Shown here in pieces: positions 42,876 to 52,013 of a DNA stretch of 60,590 nt. The notes under the pieces were generated by a model. It was not told the DNA's origin. It was given only the letters and a program-made list of their open reading frames with translations, and made no database searches. Every line of letters begins with the position of its first letter. Position 1 is the first letter of the stretch. The stretch comes from Candidatus Obscuribacterales bacterium (GTDB lineage: Bacteria; Cyanobacteriota; Vampirovibrionia; Obscuribacterales; Obscuribacteraceae). A program made the translations under genes and the position numbers. The stretch lies in NCBI GenBank assembly GCA_019745505.1, contig JAIETE010000033.1, forward strand, positions 1 through 60,590, read 5' to 3'.

Positions 42876-44105
42876 AGGCTGCTGCTTCCGCTTGCTTATC
42901 TCTTGAATAATTCTCGAAAACGGAATGGCAATATTCATTGGAGCAGACGGCTTACCTTCTGCATCATGCATAACGAATTGCAAGCCAACCGAAGCCTTGC
43001 CTGCGGTGTCTCTGCCAAAGGTTAGTTGCGTCGGTGATACCACTTGTTTGATGCCACCAAGCATCTCCAGGTTGATTTTCACACCTTTGATGTTGTGCAA
43101 TGCAATTCCACCTTCGCGACTGTATGAAAGTGATGCCGCGACGTCCGTGGCGAGGTCAACGCTGTCAACTTTGACAGGCAAACCAGCGGAAGCCTCTTTA
43201 TCGAGAGATACATGCTTTTCACGCCGTGAGCGAACGCTCATATCAAACTGTTCTGCACCAGGCGCTGAAGATGCTACTCGTTGAATTCCGATGCTTAGAA
43301 TGTCCTGAGACTGCTGAATCTTCAACAAATCTGTCAGTGTGCGATCGATGTCAGTCGCCTCTTGCATCATTCCGCGCAAAAACGGATCGCGCACGTTTTC
43401 AGGATCTATGTTTATACTTCGCGACTTGCCCCAATGTGTTCGACGCAGACCCCATGAGGCTTGTCCACTCACCGCCATATGGTAATCGCCATCGTTACCC
43501 TTGAATAACGTGGCACCACCAGCTAACACGCTTCTGCTCTTCAACGGTCCATCAATACTAGGATGCACTCCGCTAAAACTATGCAATTGCAGCATCGCTC
43601 CGCCACTTCCATCAGGCTTGAGCCCTGCGCGCATCATAACTTCTGTGTCCATTCTGACCGGTCCGGAACTAAAAGGTCCAACAGACTTGTCGACCATCGT
43701 CTCGCATGTTGAGCGGTTAAGAGACATCTGCAGCTGGTAGTCACCATATACGGTTTGATAGATTTTTGCACCACGTACATTGTCCAAACCACCGGCAAGC
43801 AAATCGACCACCTCCAGTACAGGATCTGGAGAGTCCTTTATCTGCCGAATCGTCTTCTCCACAAGCGGACTGTCCTGAATACCACTGCCAGGGCGATCAC
43901 CGCCGGAAACCTCGATATTCGGAAATTGGCTTGGAATTGCTTTCGCAGCTTTCGAGAACAAATCGCCAGGCACGGAAAGAAGGCTAGAAGGATTCCACGG
44001 GCTGGATACCTCGGCTTTGTCTCCTTCTTGATCTGATTCCAGAGGAGGCGTTCTTCCCGACTGCTGCCGGCTAACCGGCTGTTCAAATATAGTATCGTGT
44101 GGCAC
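42867..44105 (-). CDS. hypothetical protein
   Basis: A 412-residue protein starting at GTG, with no recognised relatives. The N-terminal 70 residues are polar and probably disordered. The remainder looks beta-rich with alternating hydrophobic residues (MLQLHSFSGVHPSIDGP, AVSGQASWGLRRTHWGKS, GLQFVMHDAEGKPSAPMNIA), suggestive of a barrel or beta-sandwich. No signal peptide and no catalytic motif. It is convergent with the helicase and divergent from the lipoprotein gene. Confidence 0.65.
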   Translation of the reverse strand: MPHDTIFEQPVSRQQSGRTPPLESDQEGDKAEVSSPWNPSSLLSVPGDLFSKAAKAIPSQFPNIEVSGGDRPGSGIQDSPLVEKTIRQIKDSPDPVLEVVDLLAGGLDNVRGAKIYQTVYGDYQLQMSLNRSTCETMVDKSVGPFSSGPVRMDTEVMMRAGLKPDGSGGAMLQLHSFSGVHPSIDGPLKSRSVLAGGATLFKGNDGDYHMAVSGQASWGLRRTHWGKSRSINIDPENVRDPFLRGMMQEATDIDRTLTDLLKIQQSQDILSIGIQRVASSAPGAEQFDMSVRSRREKHVSLDKEASAGLPVKVDSVDLATDVAASLSYSREGGIALHNIKGVKINLEMLGGIKQVVSPTQLTFGRDTAGKASVGLQFVMHDAEGKPSAPMNIAIPFSRIIQEISKRKQQPTR

Positions 44106-44148
44106 GGCTTGGTCTCACATTGAGAAGTTGTCCGCACAATATATACGT

Positions 44149-44170
44149 GCAATGTTGCCGCAATGTTGCC
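44149..44170. repeat. tandem 11-mer, two copies
   Basis: GCAATGTTGCC occurs twice head-to-tail, each copy itself containing GCAA...TTGC dyad symmetry. It lies in the divergent region between the genes at 42867 and 44274 and could be a paired regulator site. Confidence 0.5.
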
Positions 44171-44212
44171 ACCCGAGATCGCGGAGCCTGTGTAGTTCCG
44201 GCCAATTCGGTT

Positions 44213-44241
44213 TTGCGTTCGATCGGTCAAACAGGCATAAT
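44213..44241 (+). promoter_or_regulatory. promoter of the TPR lipoprotein gene
   Basis: TTGCGT (44213-44218), 17 bases, CATAAT (44236-44241), about 32 bases before the ATG. Confidence 0.5.
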
Positions 44242-44273
44242 AGAATGCACCTTGGACTAACTGGAGTTTCTAG

Positions 44274-44840
44274 ATGAGTTTTGCTCGAAAAACGGCTGGG
44301 TGCGCAGCGCTTATCTGCATCGCTGTATCATTGAATTCATGCAGCCATACTCCACTCGAAAGCTCGACAGATAAAGCTGCTGACACCAAAGCCGCCAAGG
44401 TCGAGAGCGAAGAAATGCTGCTCAAAAACTTGGCTGACAAACAAGCAACACTGCCGAAAAACTCACCTGAACTCGAAGAACCACTGGAAAAACTCGCGTC
44501 GTTTTACGAACTCAAGAATCGATATGATTTAGCTGAGAAGTATTCAGAACAGCTCCCCCTCTGCAAGGAAACAAATTGGAATTGGGAGCGTTATTGCATG
44601 GCGCTTACAGAACAGGGGAAATTCGATCAAGCGATCGAAGCGATGAAGAAAAGCGTAGCGCTGGTTGAAGCGAAGAAGAAAGACGACAACACCGCCGCCG
44701 TATACATCCGCTATGCAAAATTGCTGGAAAGAGCTGGCCGAGAATCCGAAGCAAAACCACTGCGCGAAAAGGCTCATGAGCTGGCGCCCAATGTCAAAAA
44801 CTCTACCATTCGCTGGCACAAGTCAGTTGTAGGCCGTTAG
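44274..44840 (+). CDS. TPR lipoprotein
   Basis: A 188-residue lipoprotein. The signal peptide ends in the lipobox LNSC (Cys23), so it should be acylated and membrane-anchored. The mature protein has a polar linker and about three TPR pairs (LEKLASFYELKNRYDLAEKY; YCMALTEQGKFDQAIEAMK; YAKLLERAGRESEAKPLREK). GGAG lies eight bases upstream of the ATG. Probable role: periplasmic assembly platform; partner unknown. It is convergent with the TPR-TonB gene, 14 bases apart. Confidence 0.82.
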   Translation: MSFARKTAGCAALICIAVSLNSCSHTPLESSTDKAADTKAAKVESEEMLLKNLADKQATLPKNSPELEEPLEKLASFYELKNRYDLAEKYSEQLPLCKETNWNWERYCMALTEQGKFDQAIEAMKKSVALVEAKKKDDNTAAVYIRYAKLLERAGRESEAKPLREKAHELAPNVKNSTIRWHKSVVGR

Positions 44841-44854
44841 AAGAAACAAACTAC

Positions 44855-46141
44855 TCACGTAGCACTTTTTTTCTTCAAGCGCTCGTAGATTTTGTTCGCT
44901 TCCTCAGTCTTTTTCCCTTTGTACAAAACCTTTGCATACTCTTTCAGGATTTCTACAACTTCCAAATTGCTTGGGCATTCGGAACCCTTGTCTAGAATAT
45001 CGAGAGACTTTTTAAACTCAGCCTCAGCTTCATCGTTCTTGCTTTGGAGCGAGTAAACCATGGCTAACTGCCCGCAAGCCATTGCATACTTTTCCTGTTT
45101 ATCAGCTTTGCCCTCAAGCGCCACCATCACTTTCTTGCACATATCAATCGCTTCTGGATACTTGCCCCTGCGTTTTAAAATCTCGACCAGTTTCATTTGT
45201 GCATCACACAACGCGGCTTCATCTTTCTTGCTTTCGGCAGCAGCGAGCCGCTTCTTTGCATTGCTTTCTTCATTTTCCCAAGCAACCCCGATGCTTCCTC
45301 CATGAACGTTGTAATCAAAAGAGAAATCAACGTCGACATTCTTCGGAGCCCCATGCGGAAGAGGCGCAAATGGCTGCGCTTCTTTTAGAGCGGCAACTGC
45401 TGCAGCATCAACGGACGGAACCCCTGATGACTTTTGAACCCGGGAGTTAGACACGATTCCATCGCGAGAAACTTTGAAGAACATTACAACTTTTTTGGTC
45501 TCCGAGCTTTTCGGCGGATGCCAATGCCGCTTAATCTTGCTCCCGAGCGCCTCCATATAGGGCCCAAAATCAACCTCTAACACGTTTGGAACAAAGCCAT
45601 GGTCATCAGCCAATTTGTAATCCTTTACAGCATCAGTCAAGAGACCAAGCCTCTCTTTAGCCATACCTCGGAAAAACAAAGCCTCGCCTGAAGTGGGATC
45701 AAGCTTGCTTGCAGTGCTTAAGTCGTCAATCGCCGCTTTGTACTGCTTCAGCTGAATCAGTGCTTGCCCCCGAGCGCAATGCGCATTGACAAGCAAATCT
45801 TTGTTCTTCGGCTTTAGTGAAAGTGCAATATCCGCATTCTTTAGCGCTTCCTTGGGCTGCTGCAATGTCACATAAGAATCGGCACGGTTAATGTAATTTG
45901 AAGGGTCCTTCGGAGCGCGCGCAATGTATTGCTCAGAATCGGCAATTGTCTTCTTTGCCTCTTCAGTCGCTTTTGCACTGCCCGACCAAGGGTTTGTAGT
46001 CTTATAGAAATCGTGCAAAGGACCCGACTCAGCAGGGGGCGCAGCGCCGAAGCATTGTGAACTACCAGTAAACAAGATCATCGAGGACACGCTCGACAAA
46101 ACAAAGCATTTGATGACAGGATGCCGCTCGAACTTATCCAC
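44855..46141 (-). CDS. exported TPR protein with embedded TonB C-terminal domain
   Basis: A 428-residue protein. I use the GTG giving MDKFERHPVIKC, with GAGAGGG ten bases upstream; a TTG three codons earlier also fits. After a signal peptide (ends near CFGAA) come TPRs (residues about 60-180), then a TonB/TolA C-terminal fold (YMEALGSKIKRHWHPPKSSE, then VMFFKVSRDGIVSNSRV, about 200-290), then further TPRs (about 300-425). TonB domains are normally at the C-terminus after a Pro-rich spacer, so this arrangement suggests a binding module rather than an energy transducer. Confidence 0.83.
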   Translation of the reverse strand: MDKFERHPVIKCFVLSSVSSMILFTGSSQCFGAAPPAESGPLHDFYKTTNPWSGSAKATEEAKKTIADSEQYIARAPKDPSNYINRADSYVTLQQPKEALKNADIALSLKPKNKDLLVNAHCARGQALIQLKQYKAAIDDLSTASKLDPTSGEALFFRGMAKERLGLLTDAVKDYKLADDHGFVPNVLEVDFGPYMEALGSKIKRHWHPPKSSETKKVVMFFKVSRDGIVSNSRVQKSSGVPSVDAAAVAALKEAQPFAPLPHGAPKNVDVDFSFDYNVHGGSIGVAWENEESNAKKRLAAAESKKDEAALCDAQMKLVEILKRRGKYPEAIDMCKKVMVALEGKADKQEKYAMACGQLAMVYSLQSKNDEAEAEFKKSLDILDKGSECPSNLEVVEILKEYAKVLYKGKKTEEANKIYERLKKKSAT

Positions 46142-46411
46142 TTTATTCAAACCCTCTCGAGTGAAAGAACATCCCTGAGAGTAGCGAGCAGATGCAATTC
46201 AGTCCACAAATTTCTCATACGGTTTACCTTAATCTTGTCGGGTGCAAAGAATTACTCGTTCAGCCGAGCTCGCCCGGAAAAGCGGCTCGATTGTTGTCGA
46301 CAATGCGGGACTTCGGCGGCGCGGCATTTGGCATATATACTTTTCTGTAATAAGATGAATACCTTGCCAACTTCGAGGCATTCGAAGACCCGTCGCCAGA
46401 AGGTGCCTTTT

Positions 46412-48208
46412 GTGAGCATTACTAGAAAACTTACAAAGCCCACACTGGCGGCACTAACTGCGCTCAGCATGGGTGGACTGCTGGGATTAAGCCCGGCAAC
46501 CCCGTCGCTGGCAACGGCAAGCCAGGAGAATGGCTCAAAAACATTGCGCATTCCAAGCGCCGAGGCTAAATCAGCGCCCCTCATCTCATGGCTTCCTCCG
46601 GAGGGCGTAAAACCTCAGGTAGCAATGCTCTGCATCCACGGATTCAGCTTGCACAAGGGCAGCTTCACAGCTTTCGGCAAGGTAATGGCGAAGGACGGCG
46701 TGGCGACATACGCGCTGGACTTGCGCGGATTCGGCGAATCCAAGAGTAAGGCAATTCATACTGAATTGGATTTCGACGGCAGCATGGCAGACATCAAAGC
46801 CATCTTGCAGCAAATTAGAAAAACGCATCCTGGCCTGCCGGTGATTGTTCTGGGCGAATCGATGGGCGGCGCGATTGCGCTTCGCGCGGCGGCTCTTTAT
46901 CCGGAACTCGTCTCGGGTCTCATTGCCTCAGTACCGGCGCGTGACCGCTTCGGCATGAGTGAGGAGGAGAGGGAATTCGCAGAGAAAGCCGGTCTTCAAA
47001 CAATTTTTGGCGGTTATAGCCGCACAATCAACAATGCAGCATTGGCTGCGGTAAAGAAGATTTCGCAGAAGGAAGAAGTTCGCGCCACCTGGACCAACGA
47101 CCCTCTAATGCGAACGAATTTCTCGCCAAAAGAGTTTGTTCAACTCGATGGTTTTATGTCGAAAAACCTTGAAGCCGCAGCGATGGTGAAGAACACCCCA
47201 GTGTTGTTTATTCAAGGCACCAATGACAAACTCATTCGTCCAGCCGGTACATGGAAGCTGTTCGAACGCCTGGGAACGCCGCATCGGCAATTGGTTTTGA
47301 GCAAGAATTCCGAGCACCTGATCTTCGAAGAAGGGCAGTACAGGCAGGATGACTTGAAGTTTGTCCTGTCGTGGATCAACAACAATGTTTCTCGGCTGGA
47401 TGTGATGGCAGATACCAACGAGAAACTGCCTGTGGTGGCATCGAAAGCAGAGTATTCAGCCGGCGGAGCCAATTCGGACGATGATCCGGAACTCGTAGCT
47501 GCCGTAAAGAACGGTGGGTCAACAGTCCGATCTGCATCAGCAAACGCAGCAGCGTCAGAGGCAGAAAGACTTGCTTCCGCGGCACCGGCTGAGCTGCCGC
47601 GCGCGGCTCAAGATAGAGAATTCAAAAACCGAATTCAAACTAACGACCGCCCGAAGATCAGCTACTGGATCGAACTCTATAGAGGCGGAAAAGTTTTCCG
47701 CTGCAACAACAAGATGGAGTTCAAAACCGGCGATGCCATTCGCTTTCACTTGATTCCAGAAAGCGACGGCTATGCGTATCTCGTGATGAAAGAGAGTTCG
47801 ACCGGAAAAAGCGATGTTCTGTTTCCCAACAAAACATATGGTTCCAAAAACTTCTTGCGCAAAGGACAAGACTATCCAATTCCCTCTGAGGGTTGGATGG
47901 CTTTTGACGCAAACCCCGGCACAGAACAATTAGGACTTGTATTCGGCAAGGAGCAAATTGCCGTAACGCCCGAAACGCTCAAGAACGGTCAATTGACTGC
48001 ATGGGTATCCTCGTCTGAGGATGGCTCCAAAGATTTATGTCCGACACGCCTGAAATTGTCCTGGGACGACCCGATGCCTGTAATGCTGCCGGATGATTTC
48101 AAACCCCTGTCCCAGGTGGCACGCGCTACCGAGAGCAGTCTGGTGCGACTGACTTCTACCGGCGGCGGAATGATAGCCGCAAACATTCAGCTTTTGCACG
48201 GGAAGTAA
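46412..48208 (+). CDS. exported alpha/beta hydrolase-DUF4384 fusion, copy A
   Basis: A 598-residue secreted enzyme. I favour the GTG giving (V)SITRKLTKPTL, with AGAAGG eight bases upstream, because it starts directly at the signal peptide as in copy B; an ATG at 46355 without a ribosome site is the alternative. Hydrolase core (about residues 60-315): VAMLCIHGFSLHKGSF, nucleophile GESMGGAI, Asp in FIQGTNDKLIRPAG, His in NSEHLIFEEG. A Ser/Ala linker leads to DUF4384 (about 425-598, SYWIELYRGGKVFRC, GYAYLVMKESSTGKSDVLFP). A monoacylglycerol-lipase-like activity is probable. Confidence 0.85.
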   Translation: MSITRKLTKPTLAALTALSMGGLLGLSPATPSLATASQENGSKTLRIPSAEAKSAPLISWLPPEGVKPQVAMLCIHGFSLHKGSFTAFGKVMAKDGVATYALDLRGFGESKSKAIHTELDFDGSMADIKAILQQIRKTHPGLPVIVLGESMGGAIALRAAALYPELVSGLIASVPARDRFGMSEEEREFAEKAGLQTIFGGYSRTINNAALAAVKKISQKEEVRATWTNDPLMRTNFSPKEFVQLDGFMSKNLEAAAMVKNTPVLFIQGTNDKLIRPAGTWKLFERLGTPHRQLVLSKNSEHLIFEEGQYRQDDLKFVLSWINNNVSRLDVMADTNEKLPVVASKAEYSAGGANSDDDPELVAAVKNGGSTVRSASANAAASEAERLASAAPAELPRAAQDREFKNRIQTNDRPKISYWIELYRGGKVFRCNNKMEFKTGDAIRFHLIPESDGYAYLVMKESSTGKSDVLFPNKTYGSKNFLRKGQDYPIPSEGWMAFDANPGTEQLGLVFGKEQIAVTPETLKNGQLTAWVSSSEDGSKDLCPTRLKLSWDDPMPVMLPDDFKPLSQVARATESSLVRLTSTGGGMIAANIQLLHGK

Positions 48209-48319
48209 AGCAGCCAATATGTTATGCTGGCACGCCTTCCACACCAGTTGCAGGCGGCTTCCGGACTGGTTTTTAAGAGGCAATTCTGGTTTTCAGGCTC
48301 ACTTGGCAGGAGACGCACT

Positions 48320-50101
48320 ATGCGTATTCGCAAAAGCACTCTAACCCTGGCACTGTCCGGCATTTTGGCACTCAGCCCACTTTCTTTCTTACCTGCGGCT
48401 AATGCAGGCAACGGCAGCAAATCGTTTGCGCCAATGGAAGAAAGTGACACAACCTTCAAAAGAATTAAAACTCCGACCGACGCGCCTATCAGTGCACCGA
48501 TGGCTTCATGGCTGCCTCCGGCAGGCATCAAACCGCGCATCGCAATGTTGTGCATTCATGGTTTCAGCATGCACAAGGGCTGCTACGCAGACTTCGGCAA
48601 AGCGATGGCGAAAAACGGCATAGCGACTTACGCTATCGACATGCGTGGTTTTGGAGAGCGCAAGGAGATTGCCGGGAAAACAGAACTCGATTTTGACGGA
48701 AGCCTGGTGGACATCAAGGCTTCTTTGGAGAAGATCCATAAGAATCATCCGGATTTGCCCGTCATCATATTGGGCGAATCGATGGGTGGTGCTATCGCAT
48801 TGAGAACCGCCGCACTTTACCCTGAATTGGTTGCGGGCTTGATTTCATCAGTGCCTGCCAAAGATCGTTTCAGCCTGGGAGACGAAGGCGGCAAAGTCGG
48901 TATGAAAGCCGGGTTGCAAACTATGCTCGGCGGCTTCAACAAACAGATGACGGATGCCGCTGCCTCGGTCGTCAGCAAGATTTCTGAGAAAGAAGAATTG
49001 CGCAACACATGGAAAACAGATCCGCTGATGCGCAACAACTTCTCACCCAAAGAGTTCGTGCAGCTCGACACTTTCATGTCGCGCAACCTCGATGCGGCAG
49101 AGATGGTCACAAACACACCGGTGCTGTTCATCCAGGGGAGCAATGACAAACTTATCCGCCCCGCCGGCACGTGGAAACTTTTCGAGAGATTGTCCACATC
49201 CAATCGACAGATGGTGTTGAGCAAAAACTCTGAACACCTGATTTTCGAAGAAGGACAGTTCAATCCGGAAGATATCAAATTTGTATTGATGTGGATTGAT
49301 AAAAACGTCGGTTCTCTCGACTCTTCAATTACCGGCATCAAAGAGAAACTGCCGGTAGTGGCATCAAAAGAAGAATACTCCGGCACCGGCTCTTCATCAA
49401 CTTCTGCCTCATCTGCTAGCAGTTCTGCGAATAACGACAAGGACGCTCCGACGGCAGCACCAGCCCCGGCGGCACTCCCCACTCTCACTTCGGGAGACTT
49501 CAAGAATCGCATTACAACAAACACAAGACCCAAAATCAGCTACTGGATAGAACTAAATCGCCAGGGAAAAATCTTCCGCTGCAATAATCAGATGGAGTTC
49601 AAATCAGGAGATGCGATTCGCTTTCACTTGATTCCGGAAAGTGCTGGTTATGCTTACCTTGTGATGAAAGCGAGCACCACGGGCAAGAGCGATTTGCTGT
49701 TCCCAAATCAGATTTACGGAACAGAAAACTACCTGAAGCCAGGAAAAGACTACTCCATTCCCGCAGAAGGCTGGATGCAGTTTGACGGAAATCCAGGCAC
49801 AGAGAGCTTAGGATTGATGTTTGGACAAGAGAAATTCTCTATCACGCCTGAAATGATACGAAGCGGAAATCTGAGCTGCTTCAACGCTGTCTCAAAGGGT
49901 CCAAAGGAAGAAGGCAAGAAAGAGATCTGCTCAACGCGCATGAAATTGTCTTGGGACGATCCTAATCCGGTGATGATTCCCGATGATTTCTCACCCATCT
50001 CGCAAGTCACTAGCTCGTCCGCTGGAAGCAGTTTAGTCAGATTGACCTCCAACAGCGGCGAAATGGTGTCAGCGAGCATTCAATTGTTCCACGGGAAATA
50101 A
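48320..50101 (+). CDS. exported alpha/beta hydrolase-DUF4384 fusion, copy B
   Basis: A 593-residue tandem paralogue of the preceding gene, 111 bases downstream. The ATG giving MRIRKSTLTLALSG has AGGAG eight bases upstream; signal peptide ends at AANAG. The catalytic motifs are kept: MLCIHGFSMHKGCY, GESMGGAI, FIQGSNDKLIRPAG, NSEHLIFEEG. The Ser/Ala linker differs in length and sequence from copy A, while the DUF4384 tail (SYWIELNRQGKIFRC, LLFPNQIYG) is well conserved. DUF4384 is often found attached to caspase-like and TPR proteins, and a caspase-like TPR gene follows. Confidence 0.87.
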   Translation: MRIRKSTLTLALSGILALSPLSFLPAANAGNGSKSFAPMEESDTTFKRIKTPTDAPISAPMASWLPPAGIKPRIAMLCIHGFSMHKGCYADFGKAMAKNGIATYAIDMRGFGERKEIAGKTELDFDGSLVDIKASLEKIHKNHPDLPVIILGESMGGAIALRTAALYPELVAGLISSVPAKDRFSLGDEGGKVGMKAGLQTMLGGFNKQMTDAAASVVSKISEKEELRNTWKTDPLMRNNFSPKEFVQLDTFMSRNLDAAEMVTNTPVLFIQGSNDKLIRPAGTWKLFERLSTSNRQMVLSKNSEHLIFEEGQFNPEDIKFVLMWIDKNVGSLDSSITGIKEKLPVVASKEEYSGTGSSSTSASSASSSANNDKDAPTAAPAPAALPTLTSGDFKNRITTNTRPKISYWIELNRQGKIFRCNNQMEFKSGDAIRFHLIPESAGYAYLVMKASTTGKSDLLFPNQIYGTENYLKPGKDYSIPAEGWMQFDGNPGTESLGLMFGQEKFSITPEMIRSGNLSCFNAVSKGPKEEGKKEICSTRMKLSWDDPNPVMIPDDFSPISQVTSSSAGSSLVRLTSNSGEMVSASIQLFHGK

Positions 50102-50121
50102 CTTTGTCGCACACGACAAAG
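50102..50121 (+). other. intercistronic hairpin
   Basis: A perfect eight-base stem CTTTGTCG/CGACAAAG with a CACA loop starts one base after the stop of hydrolase copy B. With no T tract it is more likely an RNA-stability or attenuation element than a terminator. Confidence 0.55.
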
Positions 50122-50178
50122 CATCCCGCACCAGGAAGAAATTCCTCACTCTAGAAAACATTCCCACAGGAAATGAAT

Positions 50179-51954
50179 ATGTTGAATCTTCGTCTTAAGC
50201 GCATGGCATTGCTGAGCTTGTCGAGCATACTGATGCTCGCGAACGGCGCAGGCATTCCCGCATGGAGTCAAGCATCCGGTGATGCTGCTTCGACTACAAA
50301 TGCAAAACCGGCAAAACTGCCAGGCGTCGAATTTACGCAGATTCAAGATCTCAACCCGACAAAGAGCGGCACAAACCGCCCTATCAAGCAAAAGTGGGCA
50401 GTGGTAATTGGAACGTCAAAGTTCAAAGAAGGTCGACTCAGCCCCGGCAAAGAAGATGACATGGCCCAATCGGCGAAAGAGTTCTACCAATATTTGATAG
50501 ATCCGCGCGGCGGGCGCTTCGATGCCAGCCACGTCAAATTACTTCTTGATTCTGATGCACAAAAGCAAAACATCACAACTGCGCTTGGTCCGAGTTTCCT
50601 CGGCAACGCAGCCGGCAAGGACGACCTGGTAGTTGTGTACATTGCCACCAGCAGTTTCCCAACGACCGACGGCAACACTTATCTATGCTCTTATGACTGC
50701 GCTCTGGACAACATTTATGGCACCTGCATTTCGATGCAATCATTGATGAGCTCGCTGAAAGAGAATGTTCATTCCGATCGCATTTTGCTTGTCTTGCAAG
50801 CCGGATACAGCGGCGCTGCCAACTTGACCGAAGGGGCGAAATCGCTGGAGCCCGTCAAAAAGCAATTCAACGTAGATATGGAAAAAGTCGTTCTGGGCAA
50901 CGGCTTCATCATCCTTTCCTCCAGCCAAGCCAATGAAATAACTCACAGCAGTGCATTCTCACGCAATCTTATCGCTGCGCTGAAACAAGAAGACGGACTC
51001 ATCGGACTAAACAAAGCATTTGCAATTGCGCGCGATAAAACGGCAAAAGAAACCGGCGCTACCGACGCCAGAAAGAAACAGGTGCCCTTGATGAAATCAG
51101 CATGGACAGGAACAGAGCTTGTAGTAGGCGCACCACCTGCCGAGCGAGTTGCAAACCTGCCTGCATCGGTAAGTTCATTCCTCTCCGCCGAAGGCTCTTA
51201 CTTGAAAGCCAGCAAAGCAATGGCCGAAGGAAAAATAGAAGAAGCGCTTGCTCAGTACAAACTGGCCATCGTAGCCGATCCGAAATATGCTGACGCACTT
51301 GCAGACTATGGAACAGCCCTGGCTTTGAAAGGCGATTGGAAAGGCGCGGCTGATTTGCAAAAGCGTGCAATCGCCGCCAACCCGAAAGATGCGCTGTATC
51401 ACCTCAACTACGCTCGTATCCTGGACAAGCTGGGCGACGCTGAAAATAGCCTGCGCGAATTGAATCAGGCATACACGATTAATCCGAAAGATACGACGGT
51501 GCTGATGGCGCTGTCAAAAAAGGCAATGTCTTCCGGTCAATTGAAGGAGTCGGTTCGCTTCCTGGAAGAAGCCGTCGACTTGTATCCGGCTCGCGCCGAC
51601 CTGCGCGAACGCCTTGCATACGGGCTTATGAAGAGCGGCGAAGTCGATCAATCTGCGGCGCAAGCCAAAGAAGCAGTTCGATTAGACCCGAAGTCGGCAT
51701 CCGCAAGAACGACGTTAGGCTCTGCGCTAATGGTGCAGGGCTATGTGGTGCCTGCGGTCAATTCATATAAAGAAGCAGTAAAACTCGCTCCGAATGACGC
51801 AAGCGCGCACTTCCTGCTCAGCAACAGTTTGGAGAAGAGCGGCGAGAAGGAAGAAGCAATCGCAGAGCTGGAGACTTTTCTCAAACTGTGTGACGGTTCC
51901 GACCCACGCGCCGCACAAGCGAAAGAACGCCTGGACAAGCTGAAGGCACAATAG
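50179..51954 (+). CDS. exported pseudocaspase (C14-like, catalytic dyad lost) with TPR domain
   Basis: A 591-residue protein; the second of two ATGs (50173, 50179) has AGGAA at six bases. After a signal peptide, residues about 72-290 have the caspase/metacaspase layout: KWAVVIGTSKFKEG, VKLLLDSDAQKQNITTAL, KDDLVVVYIATSS, NTYLCSYDC, DRILLVLQAGYSGAA, GFIILSSSQANE. The catalytic His motif (usually SGHG) reads ATSS and the Cys motif (DAC.SG) reads QAGYSG, so neither catalytic residue remains. Residues about 330-590 are six or more TPRs. Probably a non-enzymatic scaffold. Confidence 0.85.
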   Translation: MLNLRLKRMALLSLSSILMLANGAGIPAWSQASGDAASTTNAKPAKLPGVEFTQIQDLNPTKSGTNRPIKQKWAVVIGTSKFKEGRLSPGKEDDMAQSAKEFYQYLIDPRGGRFDASHVKLLLDSDAQKQNITTALGPSFLGNAAGKDDLVVVYIATSSFPTTDGNTYLCSYDCALDNIYGTCISMQSLMSSLKENVHSDRILLVLQAGYSGAANLTEGAKSLEPVKKQFNVDMEKVVLGNGFIILSSSQANEITHSSAFSRNLIAALKQEDGLIGLNKAFAIARDKTAKETGATDARKKQVPLMKSAWTGTELVVGAPPAERVANLPASVSSFLSAEGSYLKASKAMAEGKIEEALAQYKLAIVADPKYADALADYGTALALKGDWKGAADLQKRAIAANPKDALYHLNYARILDKLGDAENSLRELNQAYTINPKDTTVLMALSKKAMSSGQLKESVRFLEEAVDLYPARADLRERLAYGLMKSGEVDQSAAQAKEAVRLDPKSASARTTLGSALMVQGYVVPAVNSYKEAVKLAPNDASAHFLLSNSLEKSGEKEEAIAELETFLKLCDGSDPRAAQAKERLDKLKAQ

Positions 51955-52013
51955 TTATATGTTGATAGTTTGCCTGTCTTCCACAGTAGTTATAGCTTTC
52001 AAAAAGGGCTTCA

